Notes: generated from the sequence alone by a model not told the origin. 64,000 nt of DNA from CALKWS01 sp051020515 (GCF_051020515.1 NZ_CP194857.1:3410001-3474000); one strand, 5' to 3'. Shown: positions 8,630-19,000, counted from the first letter of the stretch. A program made the numbers and translations.

Positions 8630-9352
8630 ATGGTCGTCGACGAGGGCATAGTGCGCAAGGACGTCCAGGAGTGGACGGGGCTTGTGGTCACCGGGGCGTG
8701 GGTGACGCTGGCCAGCGTGGTGCTGATCGTGGTGCAGATCGCGATCTACCTCGTCTGGCCGCCGCCAGAGACTACGGTGCAGTACTTCGAGGTGCTCCTG
8801 AACAACCCGTTCCGGGGCGTGATCGCTCTGGACGTGCTCTACATCGTGAGCAACCTCCTGGCGTTCCTGCTGTACTTCGCCCTTGCCGTCGTTCTATGGC
8901 GAGTCAGCCGGTCCGCGGTGGTGGTGGCACTCTCCTTCGGCGTGCTCGGTATGGCCGCGTACATGGCCTCGCCACGAGCAGTGGAGATGCTGAGGCTCGC
9001 CCAAGCCTACGGCGAGGCCGACGCCGCCGAGCGGGTCGCACTCGTCGCCACCGGCGACGGGATGCTCGCGACGTGGATGGGCACGGCGTTCGACATCTAC
9101 TACTTCTTCAACCTGGTCACGCTACTCATCCTGGCCGTCCTGATGTACCGCAGCACGGTGTTCAGCCGCGCCACCGCGCTCTGGGGCCTCGTTGCGGCGG
9201 TACTCATGGCGGTCCCGTCGAATTTCGGCACAGTCGGCCTCGTCTTCGCGTTGGCATCGCTCGTGCCGTGGTCGGTGTTCGCCGTGCTCGTGGCGCGCCG
9301 GCTGCTGCAACTAGCGACTGGGCCTGGGCCTGGGCCTGGGCCAGGGCGGTAG
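8630..9352 (+). CDS. integral membrane protein of unknown function
   Basis: 240 residues with about six hydrophobic helices: VTGAWVTLASVVLIVVQIAI, VLYIVSNLLAFLLYFALAVV, VALSFGVLGMAAYM, FNLVTLLILAVLMY, LWGLVAAVLMAV and VFALASLVPWSVFAVLVA. The arrangement resembles the DUF4386-like group, which is only a guess. It ends in a GPGPGPGP tail encoded by four CTGGGC repeats. The preceding AACGGAGGATCGCG provides a good ribosome-binding site. It is the last host gene before the transposon; its stop is about 95 bases from the target duplication. Confidence 0.75.
   Translation: MVVDEGIVRKDVQEWTGLVVTGAWVTLASVVLIVVQIAIYLVWPPPETTVQYFEVLLNNPFRGVIALDVLYIVSNLLAFLLYFALAVVLWRVSRSAVVVALSFGVLGMAAYMASPRAVEMLRLAQAYGEADAAERVALVATGDGMLATWMGTAFDIYYFFNLVTLLILAVLMYRSTVFSRATALWGLVAAVLMAVPSNFGTVGLVFALASLVPWSVFAVLVARRLLQLATGPGPGPGPGR
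9318..9341 (+). repeat. (CTGGGC)4 tandem repeat inside the membrane-protein gene
   Basis: Four perfect copies of a six-base unit followed by the variant CAGGGC, encoding the Gly-Pro tail. A six-base unit keeps the frame when copy number changes. Confidence 0.9.
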
Positions 9353-9451
9353 TCCTGCGATGTTCGGTGACGCACGACGAGTCCCGATAGCCGATAATGC
9401 ACATTATGTCATTCCACCTGGAGGGGTGCACACCTGCGTGCGCGTCGCCAC

Positions 9452-9475
9452 TGTCCGGTCTCACTCAACCTGTCC
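9452..9475 (+). repeat. left terminal inverted repeat and first transposase-binding site
   Basis: Positions 9452-9468 match 26633-26649 inverted, 17 of 17. Positions 9458-9475 match 26558-26575 inverted, 18 of 18. Further TGTCCTCT motifs at 9471 and 9492 look like additional TnsB-binding repeats. Confidence 0.93.
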
Positions 9476-9485
9476 TCTGTCGCAG

Positions 9486-9514
9486 TAGACATGTCCTCTT
9501 ACGGATCGTATAAT
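9486..9514 (+). promoter_or_regulatory. sigma70-type promoter of the tns operon
   Basis: TAGACA (9486-9491; five of six matches to TTGACA), a 17-base spacer and a perfect TATAAT (9509-9514), 36 bases before the tnsA ATG. It overlaps the innermost TGTCCTCT repeat of the left end, so TnsB binding would be expected to repress it. A consensus -10 box is unusual in a genome this GC-rich. Confidence 0.8.
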
Positions 9515-9550
9515 CAGTCTGACTAGAACTATCCAACGCGAGGCGGAACC

Positions 9551-10318
9551 ATGCCTGCTCGGCTGCGCTCCCTCCCGGCGAACGTCACTGACACGACGCT
9601 GGCCCTGTGGTCCTCCGACGAGGCCGCCGACTGGCAGACACAGTCGGTGGGCCCTGACCTTGCGGGCGTCCGCCTTGAGCGCGCCCGGCCTGCTCGTGAG
9701 TTCGTGTCCTGGCCGGGCAAGCGGAACTACGAGGGCTTGTGGTGGTCCTCCACGACCAGGGCGCACATCGGGTTCGAGAGCCTCCTGGAGCGTGACGCGC
9801 TCCTGTGGCTCGACTGGGACACCGACGCCGTCGCGCGTATCAGCAGCCAGCCGCTGGCGTTCCTGTGGCCGAAGGGCACGCCTGGTCACAAGTCGCACGT
9901 CCCGGACTACTTTGTCCGGCTCGCCGACGGCGACGGCAAGCTCGTGGACGTCCGCTCTGAGGCTCACCAGTCCAAGAAGGCGCTCGCTCAGTTCGCTCTG
10001 ACCCGCGAGGTGTGCAACCTGGTGGGCTGGCAGTACGAGGTCTGGCCCGCCCTGCCCGCTGGGATGGCCGAGTCGTTGCGGTGGCTCGCCGGGTACCGGC
10101 AGGACCGGTGTGCCCCCTCCCCTGAGACGCACGACCGGATCCTGGCAGCGTTCGCGGACGGGGCCAGGCTCGGCGACGGCGTGGAGCAGGTGGTGCGGTT
10201 CGCTGCCGTCCCGGCCGAGATCGTGCTGGCGAACGTGTACCACCTGTTGTGGGACCGGACGTTGACCGTTGACCTGACGCGGCCGTTGTCGATGAGCACG
10301 AAGGCCGTGGTGTCGTGA
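9551..10318 (+). CDS. tnsA: TnsA-like transposase endonuclease subunit
   Basis: 255 residues. TnsA cuts the 5' ends of the transposon, pairing with TnsB to give cut-and-paste excision. The restriction-endonuclease-like core is visible: HIGFESLLERDALLWLDWD with the catalytic Glu at about residue 76, HVPDYFVRLADGDG with the catalytic Asp at about 119, and KLVDVRSEAHQSKK. The expected VxVK lysine reads VDVR here, which as I recall is common in actinobacterial TnsA-like proteins. Start ATG at 9551; the stop overlaps the tnsB start (TGAA..ATG region), indicating coupling. Confidence 0.9.
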   Translation: MPARLRSLPANVTDTTLALWSSDEAADWQTQSVGPDLAGVRLERARPAREFVSWPGKRNYEGLWWSSTTRAHIGFESLLERDALLWLDWDTDAVARISSQPLAFLWPKGTPGHKSHVPDYFVRLADGDGKLVDVRSEAHQSKKALAQFALTREVCNLVGWQYEVWPALPAGMAESLRWLAGYRQDRCAPSPETHDRILAAFADGARLGDGVEQVVRFAAVPAEIVLANVYHLLWDRTLTVDLTRPLSMSTKAVVS

Positions 10319-12369
10319 AGTCGGTTCGGTTGTGGGATTTCATCCAGTTCGACGGTGACTCGTGGCAGGTCGTCGCCCAGGACGGGCCGACGTTGGCGTT
10401 GAAGTCGTTGACGACTGGCCGGATCCGCAAGGTCGCGGTCGGCGTTCTCCTGGATGACGACTCCTACCTGCATGATTCCCCCGCTTCTCTGCCGGACATG
10501 ACTGGGTTGTCCGTGTACGAGACGCTCGAGCCTGCTGCTGCGGCCCGGGTGAGGTTCCTGCACGGGCACGTGCACGAACTGCTGTACGGGGCCCAGCTCC
10601 CGGACCACGACGGGGCTGGACCAGACGACGTGCCAGATGCGCAGCCACGTGCGGAGTACGACCCTGGGGTGCCGTTCATGGAGCGCGTCCGCGTGAAGGT
10701 GGCTGAGCTCGCCAATCTCGGCTCCCCTATGACGGAACGGACCCTGCGGCGGCACGTGTACGCGTACCGAGACAAGGGCGTCGCCGGCCTCGTGGATGGC
10801 CGATCCACCCGGGCGTCCGGGACGACCGGGCGCGTGGACCGCGCGTCGTGTCTCTCATTGAAGCCGAGCTGCACGGCCAGACGGACAAGTCCACGGGCAC
10901 CCGTGGCCGGGTCATCCACAACGTCACCCTCGCAGCGAAGCAGCAGGGCCTGCCGATCCCTTCACGCGCGACCATGTACCGGACCGTCGGGGTGCTCGAA
11001 GGGAACCGGCACCCGTTCGGGGACGCGACCACTCGCCGGTCCCTCGCGAACAGGCCAGACCGCACATTCGGGCGGCGCGCACCGTCTCGGCCCGGTGAGC
11101 TCATGGAGATCGACTCCACCCCGCTCGACCTGATGGTCCTCTACCCCGACGGGACGACCGGCCGGCCCGACCTGACGATCCTGTTCGACATCGCCACCCG
11201 CACCCTGTCCGCGACGATGCTGCGTGCTGACGCGACGAAGTCCGTGGACGTGGCCGCGTTCCTGCTCGCGAAGGCGCTCACCCCGTTGCCGATGCAACCC
11301 GGGTGGGACGCGTCGTTGGCGTTCTCCCGCAGCATCCTCGCCGCCGGGTGTCCTTATGGAGGCTGACGAGCTGACGGAGAAGATCGCTGCCCGGCCCATC
11401 ATCCAGCCGGAGTCGATCACGATCGACCGGGGCAAGGTGTACGTGGGGCGCACGTTCACGGCCGCCTGCGAACGGCTGCAGATTTCCGTGGTGAAGTCCG
11501 CACCCCGCACACCGACAGACAAGCCTCACATCGAACGGTTGTTCTCCGCGGTCAACACGTTGTTCGTCCAGTACCTGACGGGCTACACCGGACGGTCCGT
11601 CACCCGCCGCGGGAAAGACCCTGCAGCGGAGGCTGTCTGGCCGTTGCAGGAGGTGCAGAACCTACTCGACCAGTGGGTCGTCGCGGAGTGGCAGAACCGA
11701 CCGCACCCTGGCCTGCGTCACCCTGCCATGCCGCAGAAGGACCTGACCCCGAACGAGATGTACGCCGCCCTGGCAGGGGTCGCACCACCGGTCCACGTCG
11801 CGTTCGAGGCGGCGGACTACCTGGAGCTGCTCCCGGTCTCGTGGCGGGGCGTGCAACCGTACGGGATCAACTTCGCCGGGCTCCGGTACGACTCCCCCGA
11901 CCTGCACCACCTGCGCGGACGCAAGTCCGGGCTCAAAGGCGCGGCCGCAGGCAAGTGGGAGGTGAGGTACGACCCTGGCCGGCTGAACACGATCTGGGTG
12001 CGTGACCACATCGCCGGAACCTGGATCGAGGTGCCGTGGACGCTCGCGAACCAGGCCCCGCCGTTCTCCCTCGACGTGCTGAAGGTGGCCCGCTCCGGGC
12101 TGGACGAGCGCGACACGAACAACCCGGTGAAGATCCTCGAAGCCGTCTACCGCATCCAGACACTCGACCAGGGCCTGACTGCCAAGGAACAGCGGGCTGC
12201 ACGCCGCTCCGCGCTGGGCCACCCACTCTTGCCCGACGAACACGTCACGGAAGACGAGCAGCCCGGCGACGAGGCCGGAGCGGACGACAAGCACTCCCCT
12301 CCCCCGCCCGACACGGAGGGACCCGACAACCCGGCGCCACGCAAGCGTCGCACCCGACGGTTGAACTAG
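10315..12369 (+). CDS. tnsB: TnsB/TniA-like DDE transposase, interrupted by two frameshifts
   Basis: About 684 residues when repaired. Three frames join: 10315 to about 10839 (N-terminal DNA-binding region, GLVDGRSTRASG), about 10839 to 11345 (SLIEAELHGQTD, PGELMEIDSTPLDLMVLY) and about 11345 to 12369 (SITIDRGKVYVG, TDKPHIERLFSAVNTLF). The DDE catalytic residues are the Asp in EIDST (about 264), the Asp in TIDRG (about 369) and the Glu in HIERL (about 405). The first break lies at GTGGACCGCGCG, where one more C gives VDPRVVSL; the second at GCCGGGTGTCC. The two changes offset each other and leave all catalytic motifs intact. The C-terminus (after residue 640) is acidic, Pro-rich and then basic, where TnsB normally contacts TnsC. 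Either two sequence errors or a recently inactivated transposase. Confidence 0.88.
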
Positions 12370-12378
12370 GAGACACGC

Positions 12379-13422
12379 ATGGCGATCCCCGACACCCTGA
12401 CCGCGTGGCGTGAGTACGTGGCCGACGCACCCGTCGAACCTGACACCCTCACCCCCGCCACCCTCGGACGCCTGTCACCGCAGGAGAAGACCGCCCATGA
12501 CGAGGCGAGGGTCGCGTTCCTCGACGGGAACATCGTCCTGTCCACCCCAGACACCGACGCGATCGACCTGAACGCTCGCTTGCTCGTCGGGTCCCTCGCG
12601 TCGAAGAAGTTCACCGCACGGCCCGGCCTGGCCGTGTCCGGGCAGTCCACCCTCGGCAAGTCCACCGCGACCATGTGGGTCGCGAAGCAGCACGAACAAC
12701 GGATGCGCGAGAAGACCGGACGGGGGGACGACCCCGAGTACGCACCAGTCGTGTACGTGCCCACCCCCGCCGGGACGACCACGAAGGGGATGATGACCGC
12801 GTTCTGCCAGTGGCTCGGCCTGCCCATCCACCGGCAGGCGACCGCACAGGACCTGACCGAACAGGTCGTGACCGTGCTCCGCACGATGGGCACGTCCATG
12901 GTCCTGCTCGATGAGATCCACAACTTGAAGACCCGCTCCAGCACCGGCGCGGACGCCGCGTCCGCACTGAAGGGGTTCGCTGAACGGCTCGACGCCGTTT
13001 TCGTGTACACCGGGATCGACCTGCCGTCCTCCGACCTGTTCACCGGCACCATCGGTGCCCAGCTCGCCGGGCGGGTCACCATGTACGAGATGCAGTCTTT
13101 CGGGGCGTCCACTCAGCAGCAAAGGGACGACTGGGCCGACCTGGTCGCCGCCATCGAAGACCTCATCCCCCTCGCGAAGCACAAGACCGGCACGCTCGAG
13201 GGCCTGGCCGGGTACCTGTTCGACAGGACCGGCGGGTCCATCGGGTCACTGCGTCTCCTCGTGTCCAAGGCAGCCCAGCTCGCCATGGACGACGGGACCG
13301 AGAAGGTCGACCGGGCCAAGCTCGACAGGGTCCGCATCGACCAGAACGCCGAAGGCCAGCTCCGCGCGACCACGACCACGCCCCCACGTTCTGGACGCGC
13401 AAAGCTGAAACGCGCCCAATGA
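12379..13422 (+). CDS. tnsC: TnsC/TniB-like AAA+ ATPase
   Basis: 347 residues. The ATPase links target selection (TniQ) to the transposase. The Walker A motif is SGQSTLGKSTA near residue 90, with an atypical but recognisable GxxxxGKST, and Walker B is TSMVLLDEIHNL near residue 177. VFVYTGIDLPSSDLF corresponds to sensor I, and GGSIGSLRLLVSKAA is typical of TnsC C-terminal helices. Spacing from tnsB is nine bases, with TAGGAGACACGC as ribosome-binding site; its stop overlaps the tniQ ATG (ATGA). Confidence 0.92.
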   Translation: MAIPDTLTAWREYVADAPVEPDTLTPATLGRLSPQEKTAHDEARVAFLDGNIVLSTPDTDAIDLNARLLVGSLASKKFTARPGLAVSGQSTLGKSTATMWVAKQHEQRMREKTGRGDDPEYAPVVYVPTPAGTTTKGMMTAFCQWLGLPIHRQATAQDLTEQVVTVLRTMGTSMVLLDEIHNLKTRSSTGADAASALKGFAERLDAVFVYTGIDLPSSDLFTGTIGAQLAGRVTMYEMQSFGASTQQQRDDWADLVAAIEDLIPLAKHKTGTLEGLAGYLFDRTGGSIGSLRLLVSKAAQLAMDDGTEKVDRAKLDRVRIDQNAEGQLRATTTTPPRSGRAKLKRAQ

Positions 13423-14354
13423 CCTTGACCCCGCTACCGGTCCCGACCCGTGTGTACGGCGGGGAGGGCGTGGACACGTACGCGCGACGCGCGGCGACCC
13501 GCAACGGCACGCAGGCACGGTGGATCGACAAGATGCTCTGGGAGACCGGGACCGCCCGGACGCTCTCACCCCACCACCCGGCACGCCTGCAGGCGTGGCG
13601 TGAACTCGGCGGGCTGCACGAGTCCGCGTTCACGACCCCGGACACCATCAACGGGGAATGGGTGACCGACCGGGACCTGTGCATCCAGTGCACGCGCGGC
13701 AACCCGGCGCACGGCCAGCTCCCCCGGGTGGGTCTCGTGTGCGTCCGTCACCGTCGCTGGCTCGGCGCACCAGGACAACCACGTCTCCACGCCCACCCAG
13801 AGCTGCTCACCGCGGAACGGCACTACCGGGCCCGGCTCGCGACTAGGGACGTCATGTTCGATTCACCACCCATGCTCGTCGGCGCCGAGTGCGCCCGGGT
13901 CGCCCTCTCCCCCAGCACCATCACTGCCCGACAGGACCGGGCCGGGCTGTCCCTGGACGCGGTCATCTACCCCGAACACGTCGCGTTCGCCCGCCTCGTC
14001 ACCAGTCCCGGCCTGCTCACCTGGGTCACCGACCCGGGTACGGACCCCGCAGCCGTGCGGCGCCTCCTCGACGCTCGCGCTCGTCACGTCGTCCCCGAAG
14101 AAGGGAACAACGAGCCATGGCGCGCGTCCACCCGCTTGCAGACCATCCTGTTCCGCGTCCGCTCCTTCGCCCGCAACGCACCCCCAGGCGCCCCGGTCAC
14201 TGATCCGTGGGGTCTGCTCCGCCACACAACCCTTGACACAGGCCCCGCGACCGACGGTCAGGCCCAGCGTTTGTGCGTCACGGCCGGGGCATCAACGACA
14301 GTCCCGACCAAGGACGCCCGCAACGCCGCCAGTTTGGGTGTCTCCACCGCGTAG
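13419..14354 (+). CDS. tniQ: TniQ-family target-selection protein
   Basis: 311 residues. TniQ/TnsD proteins choose the insertion site by binding DNA and recruiting TnsC. The N-terminal half ends in a zinc-finger block, DLCIQCTRGNPAHGQ followed by LVCVRHRRW (CxxC...CxxH, about residues 89-112), and the rest contains helix-turn-helix-like stretches such as LSPSTITARQDRAGLSLDAV. It is shorter than TnsD of Tn7. The ATG overlaps the tnsC stop. The last 97 bases overlap the end of a convergent gene, which is unusual and may mean that one of the two 3' ends is misread. Confidence 0.85.
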   Translation: MTLTPLPVPTRVYGGEGVDTYARRAATRNGTQARWIDKMLWETGTARTLSPHHPARLQAWRELGGLHESAFTTPDTINGEWVTDRDLCIQCTRGNPAHGQLPRVGLVCVRHRRWLGAPGQPRLHAHPELLTAERHYRARLATRDVMFDSPPMLVGAECARVALSPSTITARQDRAGLSLDAVIYPEHVAFARLVTSPGLLTWVTDPGTDPAAVRRLLDARARHVVPEEGNNEPWRASTRLQTILFRVRSFARNAPPGAPVTDPWGLLRHTTLDTGPATDGQAQRLCVTAGASTTVPTKDARNAASLGVSTA

Positions 14355-15043
14355 TAGTCCCCACGTTCCCGGGCGTCCCCGAACCTGCCTCGGATCTCCC
14401 ACAGGCCGAGCACAAACCCTGTCGGGATCATGTGCGGACCCAGGCGAGGGCCTGCGACAGCGAGCAGAAACGCCGGATGGTCCTCCGACGCCGTCCGGAA
14501 GGACGCAGTCACATCCGGGCCGAGCTGGGTACGCAACCGGGCGAACTGATTCACCGGCGGGGACCCCAGCATCTCCTCGACCGACCCCAACCCGTCCGGT
14601 CGCTGCACCTGAAACACCAGGATCCGAGTCCAGTCTGGCAGGACACCACGACGCGCTAGCACGACCCGATCCAGGGTGTTCCCCGAGTAGCGGAACCCAG
14701 GACGGCCACGAAACGCCAGCCCCTCCAATGCGTCGATCCCCTCGACCTCCGCGACCAAGCCTTCACCCAACGCCTCAGCGTCGGTCCCCCACGTGCCGTG
14801 GTCGGAGATCACATGAACTGTCGGCGGCTCACCGCGGTTCCACAGTTCCTGCACCCGCTCGTACGTGCCCGGGTTCGTGACCCGGAAGTCCTCCCCCGAC
14901 GCAAGCCAAGACGAGTCCAGCACAGCGGGGACCGGACGGGCCGCCAACGCCGGGTGCGCGCCCACATGCAACATCCCCGGGATCGACGACGCCGAATCCG
15001 TGAGCGTGTACACGAGCCAGCGCGGATCAGGGACAACCACCAC
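14258..15043 (-). CDS. hypothetical protein in the transposon cargo
   Basis: 261 residues, no family recognised. Composition is that of a real soluble globular protein: PTVHVISDHGTWGTDAEALG, RILVFQVQRPDGLGSVEEML, HMIPTGFVLGLWEIRGRFGD. High GC at third positions on this strand supports coding. It starts at GTG 15043 after an in-frame stop, without a clear ribosome-binding site, 54 bases downstream of the gene at 15098, so the two probably form an operon transcribed against the tns genes. It overlaps the end of tniQ by 97 bases. Cargo role unknown. Confidence 0.65.
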   Translation of the reverse strand: MVVVPDPRWLVYTLTDSASSIPGMLHVGAHPALAARPVPAVLDSSWLASGEDFRVTNPGTYERVQELWNRGEPPTVHVISDHGTWGTDAEALGEGLVAEVEGIDALEGLAFRGRPGFRYSGNTLDRVVLARRGVLPDWTRILVFQVQRPDGLGSVEEMLGSPPVNQFARLRTQLGPDVTASFRTASEDHPAFLLAVAGPRLGPHMIPTGFVLGLWEIRGRFGDARERGDYYAVETPKLAALRASLVGTVVDAPAVTHKRWA

Positions 15044-15097
15044 ACCAGTTCACACGCAAACAGGATCCGGGACCAGCCGACTCGCCGTGCGCAGCCC

Positions 15098-15775
15098 CTA
15101 CATTGCGGAGCCCGCCGGGTGCTCCGGTGGGACCGGGGCCTCATCCTCACGGAAGATGGCGGCCTGGGCTGCCAGGTAGGGGCGAAGGTCGATGATGGTT
15201 GCCCCATCCCCACCCGACAGTGCGGGCAGCTCACCTAGATCGCGGTCATTGGCCTGGGCGAGCCGGTGCGTGTGGTCTGCGACGAGCTGGACGAGGGTGC
15301 GAGCATCCTCCGGCGTCACCTCAATGCGAATGGCACCGTTCTCGGACTCAGCTTCGATCGCGTCCAGGTCTGCGACGAGGCGGTCGATCACATCAGCATC
15401 CAGGTTGCCGTCTCGCGCCGCCTCTAGGTACCGCGTGAGTGATGCGCTGTAGCGCTCAAAGCTGGGCGGGACCTCCACCGCGACCGCTGGACGGTGTGGT
15501 GACTTCCTGCGTTTCGCCCAGTACGCCACTCCTCCCGCCGCGGCCACTAAGGTGACGACCCCAACGCCGATGACGACGAGCCTCTGATCCTTCACCGCGG
15601 CGGACAGCCTCTCGGCCAGCTCCTGAGGAGCATCCTCAGGGACCCTCTCCTTGAGATGCTTCACGATCTGCCCACCGTGGTCGCGCACCACGCCACCCCA
15701 CCGGACAAGCTCCCCTGACGCCAGCCGGTCCGCGATGTCTGTCGGAATGTCGAACTGGGGTTGGATCGTCGGCAT
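15098..15775 (-). CDS. hypothetical single-pass membrane protein in the transposon cargo
   Basis: 225 residues, no family recognised. One transmembrane helix, LVVIGVGVVTLVAAAGGVAY, at about residues 66-85, followed by the positive stop-transfer WAKRRK. The N-terminal part includes GELVRWGGVVRDHGGQIVKH; the C-terminal part is helical and acidic (RLVADLDAIEAESENG). Strong ribosome-binding site AGGAGG four bases from ATG 15775. It is divergent from the helicase gene across a 244-base gap (15776-16019) in which I see no clear operator. Membrane anchoring next to a nuclease/helicase operon suggests a sensor, effector or immunity role, which is inference only. Confidence 0.7.
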   Translation of the reverse strand: MPTIQPQFDIPTDIADRLASGELVRWGGVVRDHGGQIVKHLKERVPEDAPQELAERLSAAVKDQRLVVIGVGVVTLVAAAGGVAYWAKRRKSPHRPAVAVEVPPSFERYSASLTRYLEAARDGNLDADVIDRLVADLDAIEAESENGAIRIEVTPEDARTLVQLVADHTHRLAQANDRDLGELPALSGGDGATIIDLRPYLAAQAAIFREDEAPVPPEHPAGSAM

Positions 15776-16019
15776 CGGCCCTCCTGATGGATCCGGGGTC
15801 GGCCTCAGCTCAGCTGGCGAGGCTGACGCTGATGCTACTGCCCTCGCCGTATGCCAAGCGGGCGCGTCCGGGACGGGCGGTTGATCCTAGGTCTGTCAGA
15901 GGGCCCGGCCACCATGTCACTGAGGAGACAGGTGCGCCGATTACTCCAGGTGTGCGCCAACGAAGCAGGTCGGCGTGGCCAGGCAAGAAGCCACTTGGAC
16001 GGACGGATAGGGTCACAAC

Positions 16020-19000
16020 GTGAACGATGGCGTAACGAGCACACAGACGAAGTCGATGTTTGACGCGCTCACCGTGGGGGCGACCGTCACCGGGCTCGCC
16101 GGTCCGCAGCCCGTGCAACTGATCGCGGTTGAACGCCTCACCGACGACTCCGCGAACGTGGCCTACCGCACGGATACGGGCATCGTGGAGAAGATCGTCT
16201 TCGCCGACAACCTGAACCACGTCCGGTCGGTCAGCGCGGGGCTGGCGTTCACGTTCGACGCTGACCCGAACGCGTTCCTCCTGGCAGCCGAGGCACGAAG
16301 GATGAGCCTTGCGCACCTGTTCGATCCCCTCGCTGCACTCGGCACCAGCGATGTGCAACCGTTGCCGCACCAGCTCCGTGCCGTCTACAAGACGATGCTG
16401 GACAAACAACCGTTGCGCTACGTCCTCGCGGACGACCCCGGTGCGGGCAAGACCGTCATGGCCGGCCTACTCATCAAAGAGCTTCTCCTGCGCGGCGACG
16501 CGGCGAACGTCATGGTCGTCGCCCCCGGTGTCCTGGCGGACCAGTGGGATGAGGAGATGCGGACCAAGTTTGGGCTTCAGTTCGAGGTCCTCACCCGGGA
16601 CAAGGTCACCCACGAGGGAAACCCGTTCGCGAGGGGCGGGTTGTGGTTGGCCCGCCTGGATGTGCTCTCCCGGAACAGCGAGGGGATCCTGGACAAGGCG
16701 TGCGACGTGGACTGGGACCTGATCATCTTTGACGAGGCCCACAAGCTGTCCGCGTCCGTGTGGGGCACTGCGGTCAACAAGACCAAGCGGTACCAGATGG
16801 CGGAGGAACTGGGGAAGCACACCCGCAACTTGCTTCTCATGACTGCGACGCCGCACTCCGGCAAGGAGGACCAGTTCCAGTTGTTCATGGCACTGCTGGA
16901 CTCCGACCGGTTCGAGGGAGTCGCCAGGGAGGGCACCCGCAAGGTAGACGTCTCCGACCTGATGCGACGACTCATCAAGGAAGACCTGCGCACCTTCGAT
17001 GGGAAACGCCTCTTCCCGCGGCGATTCGCATCCACCGTCGAATATGAGTTGACGCAGCCGGAGAAGGACCTGTACACCGCAGTCACGGACTACGTGCGGG
17101 AAGAGATGAATCGGGTCGATGAGACCAACACCGACGGTCGCCGCCGCAACGCGGTCGGGTTCGCCCTCACCACGCTGCAACGTCGCCTCGCGTCCTCCCC
17201 GGCAGCGATCCACCGGTCCCTCGAACGTCGCCGCAACAGGCTGAAGTCCGAACTGGGGGAAGCCCGGCTCCGGCCCAAGACGATCAGCGACGACGTGGAC
17301 ATCCCGGACTGGGACGACCTGGAAGACCTCACGGACGAGGAGCAGCAGGCGCTCGAAGAACGTGCGGTCGCCGGCGCCACAGCATCCCGAACCCCGGAGG
17401 AGCTGGAGACTGAGATCGCCGTCCTGGACCAGCTCATCGTGAAGTCCACCACGGTGAAGACCTCGCCCACGTACGCCAAGTGGGACGCGCTGCGGGACAC
17501 CCTCGACGACACCGAGGAGATGCGTGACGACACCGGGGCCCGCCGCAAGGTCATCATCTTCACCGAACACAAGGACACCCTCGATGACCTCGTGACCCGC
17601 CTGACCCAGTACCTAGGACGTGACGACGCCGTCGCCACGATCCACGGTGGGACCAGGCGGGAGGACCGGAAGAAGGCCAAGGAGACGTTCGAGCAGGACG
17701 AGCAGTGCATCTTCCTCATCGCGACCGACGCTGCAGGTGAGGGCGTGAACCTGCATCGCAACGCGCACCTGCTCATCAACTACGACCTGCCGTGGAACCC
17801 GAACCGGATCGAACAACGGTTCGGCCGGATCCACCGCATCGGTCAACCGAACCCCTGCTTCATGTGGTCCCTTGTCGCTCAGGACACCCGCGAGGGCGAC
17901 GTGTACATCCGGCTCCTGGAGAAGATGGAGACCCAACGTGCAGCGCTCAACAACGACCGTGTCTACGACGTCCTCGGCCAGCTGTTCCAGGGCAACGCCC
18001 TGCGCGACCTCATGGTTGCCGCGATCCGGGAAGCGAACGGCCCCGAACGGCAACGCTACCTAGAGGAAGTCATTGACCCCAAGATCGCCGAAGGGATCCC
18101 CGAGCTGTTACAGGCGAACCAGCTCGTTCCTTCCAGCCTTGACCAGGGCGAGATCGACGAGATTCGGCGCGACATGGAACGCGCCGAGGCTGCTCGTCTG
18201 CAACCACACCACGTGGAAGCGTTCTTCCACCGGGCGTTCGCGGACGTCGGCGGACAACTGCGGATGCGGGAGAGCCACCGGTTCGAGATCCGAACCGTCC
18301 CTGCGGTGATCAAGGAACGAGACAGGATCACCGGCTACGGGCAACCCGTCGTGAACTCCTACCACCGCGTTGCGTTCGACCCGAAGTACGTGAAGGCTCC
18401 TGGGAACAACCACGTCGCCACGCTCCTGCACCCCGGTCACCCATTGCTGGCTGCAACCCTGAGCGTCACCACCGACCGGCACCACGACGCGCTCCGCCGC
18501 GGCGCGGTCCTAGTGGACCGGGCCGACCTCAACACTCAACCGTACGTCGTCTGCCTGCTCGAGCATGACGTCACCGACGGACGCACTGGACGTGACGGCC
18601 AACCGTGGGTGCTCTCCAGACGCGCCCAGTACGTACGGGTGGACCCGGACGGGACGATCAGCCCACTGGACGGCTCACCCATCCCGAACTACGACCCCAC
18701 CAGTGACGACGAACGTGAAGCGGCGCAGCAGATCCTCACAGAGTCGTGGGCCAACGCGGCCGACTTGAACACCCGGGTCGTCCGCGAAGCGTCCGTCACG
18801 CTCGCCCGCCAGCACGCAGAGACGGTCACCCAGCGCACGATCGCCCAGGTGGATAAGACCGAACGACTCGTCCGGGACCGGCTCACCCGGGAGATCAACT
18901 ACTGGGACCAGCGTGCGTTCGAGCTCGCGGAACGGGAACGCGCAGGCAAGAAGACTCGACTGCCTGCCTCTCAGATGCGTCAACGGGCCGAGGCTCTCTC

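Noticed and set aside
9318..9341. (CTGGGC)4 as part of the transposon end
   Set aside because: It lies inside the host gene, outside the target duplication, and is not repeated at the right end.
10315..12369. Programmed frameshifting in tnsB
   Set aside because: Breaks lie at ordinary C/G stretches without a slippery heptamer, and similar breaks occur in unrelated host genes, so error is likelier.
16467..17570. 367-residue minus-strand frame inside the helicase gene
   Set aside because: A shadow of the plus-strand helicase, whose motifs are complete across this region.
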